A stretch of 64,000 nucleotides of DNA. Source: Glandiceps talaboti. Lineage: Eukaryota; Hemichordata; Enteropneusta; Spengelidae. Of this stretch, positions 11,420 to 23,224 are shown in pieces. The stretch is taken from assembly GCF_964340395.1 (NCBI RefSeq), contig NC_135549.1:11176342-11240341 (forward strand), given 5' to 3'. The position numbers and the translations under genes are program-made. Below the pieces are notes generated by a model, which was not told the origin of the DNA, searched no databases, and saw only the letters and a program-made list of their open reading frames with translations. Positions within the stretch are counted from its first letter, which is position 1; each line of letters opens with the position of its first letter.

Positions 11420-11446
11420 CTGTTGGTTACATCGTTCATGTGTTCA

Positions 11447-12739
11447 GATTATTGTTAACGTATACGTATCTGCTGTTAGAAACAGCTAAACGAGTTTGCC
11501 TTATTTACACGTTCACTATTCCTCAAATTCGCAATATCTTGAATACAAAGAACACGTACTGAATCTAACTCTAATGAGTCTGACAGTGACTACAAATTTC
11601 AGCTTAACCATTAAATGTATTCATAAATTAGTCATAATTGACTAAATTTGAAAAAAGGCATTGCATGACTAACAGAAGCACTTTAGAAACCCATAAGTGT
11701 TTGGAAACATGTATACACGCTTGAAAAGCTGTCAGAGTGTGATGATTTGATATATTGAATAATACCGCTTTTCGAAAAAAAGCTAATCTAAATGGCAATT
11801 GACATTAGGGAAGAATGTTTCCATTTCCAACCCTTGTTTCTTGATTCTTTCATTGAAATAAGGTCGGTTACTCTAATGTTAAATCAATTATCAGATGAGG
11901 AACAATGGACAGCAAGTGAACAAGGAGGTTTTTGACGTATACAGAATGTCATAGAGTGCACACTAAATATTACACGAACCTACAAAAAACTAAATTGAAA
12001 GCACTGGGAATGATGCACAATTTACGATATAGATACGATATATATAACATCGGGTGAGAAGGATGTAATCTTACACTTGATACGAATTGTCTGACCATGA
12101 AACAAGACACTAACCCTAATGCCTAGGTGAGAAACATCACCTAATCAGGTTAACGTTGATCGCAAAACATCAACCTGTCTTGCCTAAAACAAATAAAATG
12201 TTTATGAAAAGGAAATGTGTGGGCGAACCAAGTGCGACAAAGAGTGTCTTCATATCCTCTACTTTCAAATGTAATTCTAAACTCGCCGATGGCAACACAT
12301 ATACCTGTTTTATCGGCTTCAGTATGCCCGAAGCGCACAATTACCAACATTTCCAATTACATTAAAGCATGCGACAGTAACCAATAAGAATAGCAAGTCA
12401 CAACCGTTGTACAGGTCATGATACCACATTAACGGTAGTGTCTAGATATTGAATTCCGCAAATCGTCAACCTTTTAATTCTACCGTCACGCCAAAATCTC
12501 GGTTTTGACCGTGTTTTCCCAAACTCATCATTATACTGCAGCAATTTATGGCTATTAATGGACAATACATAACATGTATGGATTTTTTCTACTGACCCGA
12601 TGTTGATCAGTTAAGAAAGCCAGTCAGAACTTTTGGAAGACCTTTGTTTTTTGTTGATAACATCCAGTTTTGGTTGGTGTTTTCATGTATGATCTTGATG
12701 CTTTCAAAGCTTTGTGGCCACACTCTAACATTCATTTTT
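11447..12739. other. Intergenic or intronic, no supported gene
   Basis: If the - strand gene at 10.5-11.4 kb is real, its 5' part should lie on this side. A CpG-richer patch at 12155-12360 is open on both strands (about 68 codons each) and could hold an exon, but I find no matching splice sites. Confidence 0.3.
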
Positions 12740-12742
12740 ATC

Positions 12743-12769
12743 GCCCGTAAAGGAAGGTTATGTTACACC

Positions 12770-12835
<66 letters not shown>

Positions 12836-13240
12836 GGACAAGGTATATCAAAAGGTACTCAACCGATTCTATTGAAACTTACTACACATCTTCCATATGG
12901 TAATAACAAGAACTGGTAAAATGCAATGAAGATTAATTAGTCATTTCCATAATTTATGGTAATTAGCTATATATCTTGGGAAAGCATACTTCATATTGAA
13001 TATATTTGGGTACCTACGTTAACCATACGAAAACACATATGTCCTCTAAAGGGTGTTATAGTTTTAGTTTATAGTAATGAGTAATTTGCATATTAATGAA
13101 TTTAAGTAATACAGCTTTATCTAAAGAATCCGCACTTCAAATTCTGCAACATTTGTATCATGTATCAACCATAACATATCTCACATGTTGACTTAGTTTT
13201 TAGTATTAATGATTTCAGTAATTAAGCTTTCTTTTTCATT
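12743..13240 (-). mobile_element. GGAAGGTTATG-family minisatellite element (HINE/pearl-like), reverse copy
   Basis: On the + strand it begins CCCGTAAAGGAAGGTTATGTT, then about 16 TCTG units, TGTGGACAAG, a block reading AACCGATTCTATTGAAACTT, and diverged ATTAATTATGCAAAT-type core repeats. The same blocks occur in reverse at 23.2-23.96, 61.62-61.93 and 63.8 kb. Core repeats, a tetranucleotide run, then a short terminal stem (ACCTTC..GAAGGT) is the layout of pearl/DINE-1/HINE elements. No protein encoded. Confidence 0.6.
12771..12834 (+). repeat. (TCTG)n microsatellite
   Basis: About 16 perfect TCTG units inside the GGAAGGTTATG-family element. Confidence 0.97.
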
Positions 13241-14120
13241 AGGGGTCGAAATAATGAAGTGCTTGCCCATTCCAAATAGTGTGGTATTTTTGTGTGGCTT
13301 ACAAATGCACTGTTGTGATTGATTGGGCTTTCTTTTGTTTATTATATAAAAATGTCACTTTGAAAGTTTCTGTAGGTACTGAAAAATTCTCTCCACAATA
13401 AACAGGTGTCCTAAATAATATTAATTGTCATGGCATAATTAATATTCTTACTATAGCATAGCATACAATTTTTTGTTCACTTGTAAAAAGTAGTTGTTAA
13501 AATAATGTTTTCAGCACTTTCATAAGCTATTAATATAAAGATTAACATTTATGTCAACACTGATGTAAAATCTTTCTAAGTATTTCCTTTTCCACGATGT
13601 CAATATATTTTCTTTCCTTCCTCATCCACACCAACTATTTTTCTCCCAGTATGATTTGTCTATATTTTCCTAGTACCCTTAGTATTTTCAAATAAAATGA
13701 CTGTTGTAAAATTTGCAGTTGATTCAAACACCCAAAACCTGAAAAATCATGCTGTAATTTACTATTGATGAACAATATTCAATGAGTCACTGGTCATTCC
13801 AGGTATGTTTTCTTGATAGAGTAAACAAAGTACGTCAAGGACAGCTGTTTTGAAAAGTGATCAGTCAAGAAAGATGTCTTCTCAATATTGCTACAATGTT
13901 ATAATTTTCCAGACTTGTTGGCACAATGGTTATACAATGTATCCAAAATCCTATCAGACATGTGAAGTGTCTGATAAGTACAGCATGAACACAGGCAAAA
14001 ACATATCCCTGATCAAAGAAATTATCCTTGCCCCTTGGGACAAGTACTTTTCGAAACAACTTGTCCAAGCCTTGAAATCACTTGCCCGGGGCAAGTAAAA
14101 GGCCATTATTTCGACCCCTG
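13241..14120. mobile_element. 0.88-kb non-autonomous DNA transposon-like element
   Basis: The ends are inverted: AGGGGTCGAAATAATG at 13241 faces CATTATTTCGACCCCT ending at 14119, and both ends are followed inward by CTTGCCC / GGGCAAG motifs. The 3' terminus ends CCCCTG, so a hAT-type CAGGGG terminus is possible. A clean 8-bp target duplication was not found. An internal 82-codon frame near the right end is only the terminal repeat region and shows no transposase motif. Confidence 0.6.
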
Positions 14121-14729
14121 TTCATGCATTGAACTTTGACCCCAGACTTCATCGTCCAAGTCAAATAGCAAAGTGCTCATTAACTCTGGAAGTTCTGTCC
14201 CTACGATACCACTGAAATGTCTAGGTTTATAGGGGTAATCATTCAACTTAAAATCAGACATCAAGCTTTGATCTAGAATCTGAACTTCAAGGTCAAGTAA
14301 CAAATTTCTCAATAATATAATTTCGATTTTTTTTAACCTAGAGACACAATTCAAACAAGTGTATACCCACATTGTTAAGAGTCAAGATTTGTATTCAGAC
14401 TGACATTTAACCTTGACCTTCATATTTAAGGTTAAGTTGAAATGTGATTTACTATAACTTTGGAGAAATGCTGCGATGTGGGGCTATGTCTTAGAATGCA
14501 GACGACTTGTCAATACTAGTTTTTGTTTGTCAAGAAAAAAGATTGTGAGACTATCGTAATGCCTGTCGACATTGTGAACGTGCGAATAAATACGACGGCT
14601 ATATTTATCATACTCCTGAGTAACAAGCATGTGCTAACATTAAACAAGAACATGTAGCATAACGAAGCAAACTGGTAGAGGGTGAAACTGTGTAAAAAGT
14701 TGAAAGTTTCCTCAATATGTAATGTAAAT
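14121..14729. other. Spacer, nothing firm
   Basis: No supported exon. Open frames on the - strand are short and lack domain signals. Confidence 0.3.
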
Positions 14730-14893
14730 GATGTACACATTTTGTCATAAAACCTTAGCATTTGGGTGTTTGAGACACACACAATTCTTGTTTGAGACAC
14801 ACACAATCCTTGTTTGAGACACACTGAATCCTGGTCATAAGAGCTTAGCATGTGACGTTTTATGCTACAATTTACTGTAACACAGAACACATC
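14730..14893 (-). mobile_element. MITE copy, inverted partner of 16246-16403
   Basis: Contains CATAAAACCTTAGCATTTGG, three GTTTGAGACACACacaa-type units, GGTCATAAGAGCTTAGCAT and ends AACACATC. The reverse complement runs in the same order at 16246-16403. Termini GATGTxxxC..GAACACATC. Same family as the hairpin at 15998-16153. Confidence 0.75.
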
Positions 14894-14939
14894 AAAAGAT
14901 GCGTTAGTCGGAGGTGACATCTTCAAAGCATCCTGCTTT

Positions 14940-15062
14940 ACACACTGTTACAATTTCGTGTGGTGTCTAAGACACACTAACTTCTGGTCTGCCGAACAGA
15001 GTAAATTGTTGACATTAACTCTCAAATGCTAAGCATTTATGAACATCACAAGATGCCACTTT
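14940..15062. repeat. Diverged relic of the same MITE family
   Basis: Has GTGTCTAAGACACACTAACT, AGAGTAAATTGTTG and CAAATGCTAAGC in an order resembling the hairpin element at 16.0 kb, with several changes. Confidence 0.45.
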
Positions 15063-15088
15063 AAACATAGAAGAGAGCGCTCGAGCAG

Positions 15089-15472
15089 TCAGTAGACGTC
15101 TACGCGATGTCCAGTGTTTTCGGTGACCATGCCGCTTTCCAATGATGTTTCTCGTGTCTCCTTTTTCACTCCTCTCTCGCTGTGTCTTTTCGTAGAGTAC
15201 GTACGTCCAGTCTCTACATCAAATTTTAAAAAGTGGTGTATGATACGCTCAAACTTCATTGATTCTTCATCCAAATTAGATGGTACTCTGCCGTGATAGT
15301 AGTCCTGCTTGCATACGGAGAATCGCAATGTCACAATTTACGACCTGTTTTCTTGGTCGCGGTCCAATGGATGTTTCGCATCTCGTCGGCCATCTAGGTC
15401 CGTGGAATCGTAAAAAGGGGGTACTTTTTTCAGATCACCCTCCGAGAATATGGGTACGATGCTCCATTTCAT
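15089..15472 (-). pseudogene. Coding-like frame with one internal stop, unidentified
   Basis: Read on the - strand from ATG (15470-15472) the frame runs about 127 codons to TGA at 15089-15091, broken only by TAA at 15338-15340. Peptide pieces include [50 protein letters not shown] and MVTENTGHRVD. The composition, rich in charged residues and CpG, is unlike the A/T-rich surroundings. The ATG sits directly against the (GA)n tract, so the true 5' end may be elsewhere. The TAA could mean a dead copy, two exons, or a sequencing error. No family recognised. Confidence 0.33.
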
Positions 15473-15618
<146 letters not shown>

Positions 15619-15644
15619 GTATGGATTAGGTATCGTTGAAGGTA

Positions 15645-15716
15645 TAGCTCTGGATTTATACGCTACAGGGTTTTGACACGACCTGTCAAAACCGGTAGCA
15701 TAGAAATCCAGAGCTA
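15645..15716. repeat. 72-bp perfect-looking hairpin
   Basis: TAGCTCTGGATTTATACGCT on the left (15645) faces AGCATAGAAATCCAGAGCTA on the right (ending 15716). The arms continue to GGGTTTTGACA / TGTCAAAACC around a 5-6 base loop. Confidence 0.85.
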
Positions 15717-15822
15717 GTTGAAGGTAAAACTTCCCGGATTTCGGAAAGAAGGGGCATTTGAAGTGATTTTCTCCCAGATTCACTATATAAAAAAAGGGAG
15801 GGGGGTTCTTTTTCATTGAAAT

Positions 15823-15999
15823 ATGAACTGGAAAAGGGGTACATATGAAATTTCGCTAACAAGCCGGGGTACCCACCCATCCATGAGCGACTGCCACTGC
15901 TTGGGGGTCGGAATGTCAGAATTGTACAGGGTGTTGGTCACCGAAAACACCCGTCGTGTAGACTACCCGAACTGCCAATCCGTGTTGACGGCCCTTTGA
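15823..15999 (+). pseudogene. Coding-like + strand frame sharing VTENT..RVD with the - strand frame
   Basis: ATG at 15823 to TGA at 15997, 58 codons in a locally GC-richer patch. Pieces are SMSDCHCLGVGMSELYRV and LVTENTRRVDYPNCQ. The segment LVTENTRRVDY matches MVTENTGHRVD from the - strand frame at 15089-15130. The DNA agrees as well (GGTCACCGAAAACAC, then GTAGAC), so this is homology by inverted duplication rather than chance. It runs directly into the MITE at 15998. I do not recognise the protein; it may be a fragment. Confidence 0.3.
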
Positions 16000-16153
16000 T
16001 GTGTGCTGTTTTAGAGTAAATTGTTGCAGAAGATGCCCAAATGCTAAGCTCTTATGACCAGGATTCAGTGTGTTTCAAACACCTCAATTCTGGTCATAAG
16101 AGCTTAGCATTTGGTTGTTTTCTGCAACAATTTACTCTAAAACAGAAGACATC
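15998..16153. mobile_element. 156-bp hairpin MITE
   Basis: Nearly the whole element folds on itself. The left arm reads CTGTTTTAGAGTAAATTGTT then CCAAATGCTAAGCTCTTATG; the right arm is its reverse complement, ending AACAGAAGACATC. Two related copies flank it in opposite orientation. No coding capacity. Confidence 0.85.
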
Positions 16154-16245
16154 AAGGGTTCCGTCAATGAGAGTTGATGCAGACACAAGTTGGTGTGGTT
16201 TCGACTGGAGTGTTTGTTTTGTCGCCTGGAACTGGCGCATCTTTT

Positions 16246-16403
16246 GATGTGTCCTGTTTTAGAGTAAATTGTTGCACAATACGGCAAATGATATGGTCTT
16301 ATGACCAGGATTGTGTGTTTCGAACAAGGATTGTGTGTGTTTCGAACAAGAATTGTGTGTGTCTCAAACACCCAAATGCTAAGGTTTTATGACAAAGTGT
16401 ATC
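16246..16403 (+). mobile_element. MITE copy, inverted partner of 14730-14893
   Basis: GATGTGTCCTGTTTTAGAGT, TTATGACCAGGATTGTGTGT, two to three GTTTCGAACAAGgATTGTGT-type units and AAATGCTAAGGTTTTATGAC. The flanking GCGCATCTTTTGATGTGT also matches beyond the element at 14.89-14.91 kb, so the inverted duplication is larger than the element. Confidence 0.75.
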
Positions 16404-18365
16404 ATTGAACATTTAAGTAACTTTATAATATTCCAGTCTTACCCCTTTATTAAATCTGTTCCGACATCGACGCGACATTAAGTCCTTCACATAGATAATT
16501 ATTACTACCTGACAGTGTTGTTTTTTGTTCCCCAGAGAATAAAGCAGCAGTTTTGTGACATTAATAGAAACGGATCTACACTTCGTTCTGAAATGTATAG
16601 CTGACAAAGACCTGACCCCTATCGTTTACTTCCCTTACGATGAAGATTAATTATTGACAATGTAACAATACCCGCGTATTATACATATCCTGCTTTATTC
16701 AGTGAAAGAGTACCTAACAGTAGAAATATTAAAAGTTCATAAACATGGAAATATTAAACAGATTAGAAGAGTATCATAGAGTAGGAAAGTTGACATATTT
16801 TTAGAACAGTTCAGCGTGGGTCACTCCTAATCAATATGAATATTTTGTGCTAATGGGGGAACTATTGAACGGTTAACGTATGACGAGCATTTTCACAGAC
16901 ACATGTCAGAGATACTCACATTACTCAATTATTCTAAGTTTTAATACACAACATAAAGAGTACCCATTTGACTGCAGAATCGATTTTCTTGTCAGGAGAT
17001 GTACTCTAATTACTAGTACATGTACCTAAACGGACTGTATGTATATCAAATTCTCAGCATGATACGTTGTAAATGGCATAAATGTTGCAAGTAATCATAT
17101 TACATCTGGAACCTTCAAACTACCGAATGGGATAACATTGGTCAAATAAAGGGATTTAAAAAAGTACCGTGGTACGTGTACAAATAAACAAGTGTGTCTC
17201 TAATATGATATGATGGAATGAGTTCAAGTGATTGTCATACAAACTTTGTAGCATTCCTGACATTTTCTCTCCGCAGCACTGGAATTGTTTTGTATGTTTT
17301 CCATATGTACTCGTATAAAAGTGGACTATGGACAGAATCGTTCAACACTGGGTAACGATTTCATTGAGTAGTTTTGTCACCAAGTGGACTCTTTTTACCT
17401 TTTAGGAAGCTTGAGTGATGATGCCCAAGTTCTTATTTACAGGGTTTGTTAGATAGACAACTCACCACCCACTCTTATCATGTATAACATACAAAAAGTG
17501 AAATAACAAATACGTAACACAACACATATCGGACAATATTGCCTAGAAACATAATATGTATTATAATCCTGCGAGTTTATCCATCTCTGGCAAGCGGCTT
17601 CAAATTTACGACACGTGTTGTATGAAAATCACCTACATATGAAATATCATATATATTATTTATAGTCATATACGATTATATATAATGTATTGAAATCATA
17701 TAAACACATAACAAAAGGTAATAAATGTAAAGCGCTGAAATAGTATATTGAACACATAACAGGTAAAATTAAGGGGATGATTCTAGTCTGAGCGTGGAAC
17801 AAATAATAAAAGAATTATATTCGCTTTGTCAGTGTACCATAAACCTTTTGTTTTCTTGCGAACATATTCTCCATTTGCTATTTAATGATATGTCAAGAAA
17901 TCCAACTATACAAACTTTGAGATATCAAAAACTACCATTACTACCATTACTACCACAACAGATAAATTAGTTGTGGCAAAGATGTCCAGATGTCCAGATG
18001 ACTTTGACGTTTATTCATTAAACTGACTAAACAGAATAGCTGAATATGAACTGAGGATACTTTAACTTAGGTGTGAAATACCACACGTATTGCTTTTAAG
18101 CACTTGGGCACTTCCTTAAGATGCATCATGTAATATTATTTCGTTTCTCTAGAATATTCATTTGACAGTTGCTATCGACTTTTAAAATCGTGATCATGAG
18201 GTCATGCCTTGTAGTACACTTCATAACAACCCAACACTTTACAGGTTGTCACGTGTTAAAACATAATATACGTGAAGAGATGCCTCTTTTATTGAATTAC
18301 TAATGTATCGTAACAATGAACACGACATAGAAGTAGTTACCTCAAGAGAATTTTAATTAATTGAT
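16404..18365. other. Intergenic, nothing recognised
   Basis: AT-rich, no exon or repeat family that I can support. Confidence 0.4.
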
Positions 18366-18590
18366 TTTACGGAGGGAGGGGGGGGGGGTTCACCTACGTT
18401 ATGGAACCTAATCTTGGAATAGGGAAATTCATATAAATTTTGGAAAAAAAGTAACTTAACCTGGGGATAGGTCACCTACATTTCGGTATAGGAAAATCTA
18501 AATCAGGGAATAGGGCATCTAAGCAAGGGAATAGGGAAATATAAATTAGGTAAGAGGTCACCTAAATTGGGGGAAAGGGAAATGTATAGT
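18366..18590 (+). repeat. G-run and imperfect ~33-bp minisatellite
   Basis: An A/G-rich run with about 10 G (18378-18388) is followed by five or so degenerate units of the type GGGAATAGGGAAATATAAATT and AGGTCACCTA. Units are diverged in length and sequence. Confidence 0.6.
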
Positions 18591-19241
18591 AAGTCAAAAG
18601 ATCCTTCAAACAACTTCACCATAGATGGCAACCCCTAAAATCTTCAGATTCGTTTGAAGAATACTTTGCAACATTTCAACATATGTGCATTTCCATGACT
18701 TGAGCACCTCGTTGGTGCAGAAACACATACGATAGTCATGGGTCTATATAAATGACCGCAAAGGATTGGTTGCATGAATAGTCTCTGTAACATGATCGAA
18801 GCTTTACAATATTAATGCTAGCGACCAGGTGTTGTTGTTCTATTCAGGATGTTATCAAAACCCGTCGCCATTCACGTATAAACAATTAATATTATCATGT
18901 GTTTGAAATCTCTACGTAATAAATCCCCGTTTTCACCCAAGGCAGGAGTCACACTTTGCAATATCACATGACGAACAATATATTTTCAAGAATAAAAAAG
19001 TGAATTTGAATCATCACCTGGATATCATATTTACGTCTTTCCAGAATGACCAGTATTACAGCCTCAATGTAATATAGCATAATTATTGGCAAGTTGTCAA
19101 CACTAGAAAAGTAAACTAGGCAAGAAAGATATAACCTGGTCAATATTTCAATTTTGTTTTGTCATGCAGCCGCAAACGTCTGTAAAATGGCTGCTGGACT
19201 ATGAGGACTAGGTTTATTTCATAAATATAGTTAGTGATATT
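18591..19241. other. Intergenic, nothing recognised
   Basis: No exon or repeat that I can support. Confidence 0.4.
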
Positions 19242-19278
19242 TATGTGATGTGATGTGATGTGATGTGATGTGATGTGA
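19242..19278 (+). repeat. (TGATG)n pentanucleotide repeat
   Basis: Seven TGATG units. Confidence 0.93.
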
Positions 19279-19371
19279 ATGTTTTCTAAACAACACATTT
19301 GAACTTATGCGTCAAACAAAAAGAGGAAGATAAAAACACCCATCTAACATTGACGTAAATGCTGATCAAAT

Positions 19372-19372
<1 letters not shown>

Positions 19373-19452
<80 letters not shown>
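19373..19452 (+). repeat. (GA)n microsatellite, 40 units
   Basis: Perfect GA dinucleotide run. Confidence 0.97.
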
Positions 19453-19454
<2 letters not shown>

Positions 19455-22400
19455 CTAATGTTAATGCCTTAAAAATATGCAAACATCATGGCCCAGACTC
19501 GCATACGCGTAATCTTTGTGACGTCTAGAGACATTGCATAAATGGCTTAGTTGAACATTTTCAACTCAACAGACAATATCTATCGGTTTAATGTAAGTCA
19601 CTTGATAATTCGATATTATAGTTCTTCAATGCATCATGGCTTAAATTTAATAAGGTCGAACAAGGCTTACCATAGTGCGAATGATTTACTATCGAGAAGT
19701 GGTTTAAAATATACCAATTAATCAAAACAAACGTACAGCTCCTACACTCTTCTATGAAACATGAATGATTGATGTAAATATTGTGTCGTGTTATGCTGTT
19801 GTTTGTTGACACCCTACGGGTCCGATGCGATTAGTTTATACTAGGTGTTAACAAAACAATCATGTACCTAAGGGAAATTATTAAATATTTAGTATTCAAC
19901 CAAGATAAGCAATTAACTGTCTAAATCTTAACGAGTTAATAATCAATTATTAATGTTTTTATAGTGACATATATGGTGGGAAATTCGATCATTGAATATT
20001 TCAAAACAAGAAACACAAGAAGATAATTCTACTTAATTGAAATGTGTTCCATTTCCCATTTTTGATAAACCGAGTGTAAATGAGTTATATGCAATTATTT
20101 GTTTATTAGAAATTCTACAGCACATACTTTCTTCTCGTTTTTCCCACAACAATCTAAGAAATGATCATATACGCACTTATACATTTCTCCTAGAACATTT
20201 CTTCAAAAAGCTCGTCATGTATGCATTTTGATACATTTTGCATAGTCTATTTGTACAGCAATCTCGTCAAGTCATGCATTTGAATATATTTCTCTTAATT
20301 TGTGGGTTTTTGTTGTTATTCAACGTGCAGTCACAGTAAATAAGAAAATGAAATGACATCAACCAAATCAAAGCATTCAGGAAATCACGATAAGAATAAT
20401 TTGCAAAAATTAGAATGTATCGTAATTGTACGTACAATAAGAGATATTTAACATTTTTGTCAATGTTTTGCAATTTATTGAGTTACAAGAAAGTACTTGA
20501 TATATGTTTTTTCAGCTGCTTTATAAATTGAAATCCCAGATAAATAGCCATCTCTCATCCACATGACCACTCTAAGCTTATCTTGTTTAAGATAGAGGAA
20601 TGGATATTTACTTCCAACACAAGTTGGAACGAGCATGTATTTTATATTATGCACACATGTTTAGAGGAAAGTGAGAAATTATAAGACACACTAAAATTGT
20701 ACTGCCAGTAGGACTATGATAAGACTGGTGTTGAACTGTCTCAGTCTCATTTCAAACGTCACTACTTGAGAAAAACACGCAATCATTTTGTACTGACTTA
20801 CATGAGATCTCGTTATTTCGTTATATTATTATAGTTATTCCTTTCAACCCATATTATGATAGAGTCCCATGTTGCTGTCGTAATGAATACTGTTTAGAAA
20901 AAGTGTAGACAGATATAAGGGAATATTTTACTTGTGGCGCCTCGTGTACACAGAGGCTTGCGGATTTGAGCTAATACTAGAAATGCTATATGCCAAATCA
21001 GCCATAATAAGAAAGCTTTGAGTTAACGATACAGAAGAAAACGTTAGCGGAAGAGTTCATTTCGTTGCCGGTTAGGCAGTTCTTATGATAAAATTGACAG
21101 TTTATTCTCAAATAAACACTACCCATTCTAAACAATTAACTACCAGTATGATCTTAACATAAAATGTAACTTCAAAGTTTCGTTTTATTGAAGAAACGAC
21201 AGAGAGGTAAATCTGATTTAGGTGCACTGATAACGGATATCTAAAGTGACAAATAGTTTAATATCCGTGATATAGAAGGTCTTGTAATGGAAACATCTGT
21301 CATGTGCATTGTCTCAGTAAAATGACATAATCCTATTAAAAGTAATAAATGCCATCTGACGTCATATGTCTGTCAGTGACAACGTTTCATCGACAAGTTC
21401 CTTTTATAATTGTTTAAAACGAATGAATGGTTTAAATGCCATATACGGTTGTGCTGAACTCCTATCTGTAACCGAGTATGTATTCCTAAATGTCAACTCC
21501 ATTTTATGCAAACTTATAATATTATATGTTTCACGATTATAAACTTAGTATAATTACTGAAATGCCTTTAGTCCATAAATCTGTGTGAAAGTTAACACGA
21601 TTTAACGTTCGATCCATTGGATACAATATCTAATCATTTGTACATATCTTCTGCCGTTAAGATATAAATGGATCCCAAAACAGCTATAAACGTTTATGGC
21701 TGGTGTTGTAATCATGAAAAACTTAATATTTTTTATTGATTTCATTCCATAAAAAATGAATGTTTAAATACCCGTAGAGAGAATAATGCAGTGAGATATA
21801 GTAGTTGTGTTTCTCGCCAGTATATAAGAACTAAATGCTCACTGCTGCTGTGTTTAAATGGAGGATAGATTACGAGTTGATGTGCAAACCTTTGATTGAA
21901 GCATGGAAAAATTCAACCAATTCGTGACCTATGCTTTAGAGTTAGAACATCAGAAACATTCAAATTTGATAGGCGCCTATCATAAAGTCAACAATCGGAT
22001 ATGAGTATACGATATAAAACAGAGATTATTGTAATCCTTTAACACCCCAAGACTCGGGTATTTAGATATTTTATTTCTTGGCATTCGCCGAAAAACATGT
22101 CTATTAAACTTGCCAAACTATTCTGAACTAGATATGTTCCACCTTGTGTGAGAGTCAACTTTTTATCCTCACATTTTCAGATATGCGCACCTTATGTGTT
22201 AGATTTAACATGCATGCATACTTGCAAATACAAGTTCTCTGGAATACCCTAAACGATGTCATACTCTTCTTCGTCTCGTCTCCATTGTTTCAACCGTGTT
22301 TTCCATTTTAGGATAGTTTTTACGCATTGAAACTGCCCACAAAATATGTAAGCATCCATGTCTGCAATTTTGTTTACCATTTCAATAACGCTGTCAGCAA

Positions 22401-22776
22401 TCTTGTTACAGTGAACTGTCAGTCAACTCATCAACAAATGTGCTGCCATGCCTCAGACTTTGTTTTAAATTGTACGCCTGTTTTCCAGTACATTGTGTGT
22501 AAAAAGTTTTCTATATTTGGACTATCAATTTTTTATGGTATGAGTCCTTGCTAATTTGATGGAATTGACATATAACCTTTGGCATAAACGTTGGGTTATT
22601 TGGTTGAGGTGACACTGTATGGATGTTTTTTTTACGGAATTTGTCCATTAACATGATAATAATCAGGAGGTTACTGGATTACATAACAGAGCTGCAGGTA
22701 ATGTTGTTTATGTTTTCGGGAAAAGACTAAACAACTCATAACTTTGTCTTGGTATGGGCTTTTGCCAACATTAAGA
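19453..22776. other. Intergenic, no supported gene
   Basis: Small open frames at 19.6, 20.0, 20.3 and 22.3 kb lack splice context and domain signals. I see nothing else. Confidence 0.4.
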
Positions 22777-22777
22777 A

Positions 22778-22840
22778 GATTTAACAGGACACTTTTGGGG
22801 AACACCGCAGACATTTACTCCAAAAGCGCCCTGTTAAATC
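22778..22840. repeat. Short hairpin, 21-bp arms
   Basis: GATTTAACAGGACACTTTTG (22778) faces CAAAAGCGCCCTGTTAAATC (ending 22840) with two mismatches and a loop of about 20 bases. May be a small MITE or a structured RNA end. Confidence 0.75.
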
Positions 22841-23224
22841 CATTAAATATACCCAGATTCGTACTATAAAAATTGGTTATTATCAGTGAAACAATTGCCA
22901 ATACATCGCACCATCAAATATACATCAAAAGTAACAGATTGTCCAAGAAGTTCAGTTACTAGAACACACACTGCTATTAGGATGGAATGAACAAAAACTA
23001 ACTAAAGATTATCATATAAGCTTCACTTCCTCATCTGGAGCAGCATAACCCCTTCGGATTTACTTTAGGCTGACAGAGACTTACTCTCGCTGCAAGATAT
23101 AAACATATGCAAAGGAGGCTACCGTAATGTTCCAGACTAACAGAAAACAAGATTTAAACTGAATACTTTCCTTAAGGGGAAAGACTTTAGATTTTCGTTC
23201 CTAAACACAATGTTGGAATGCAAC

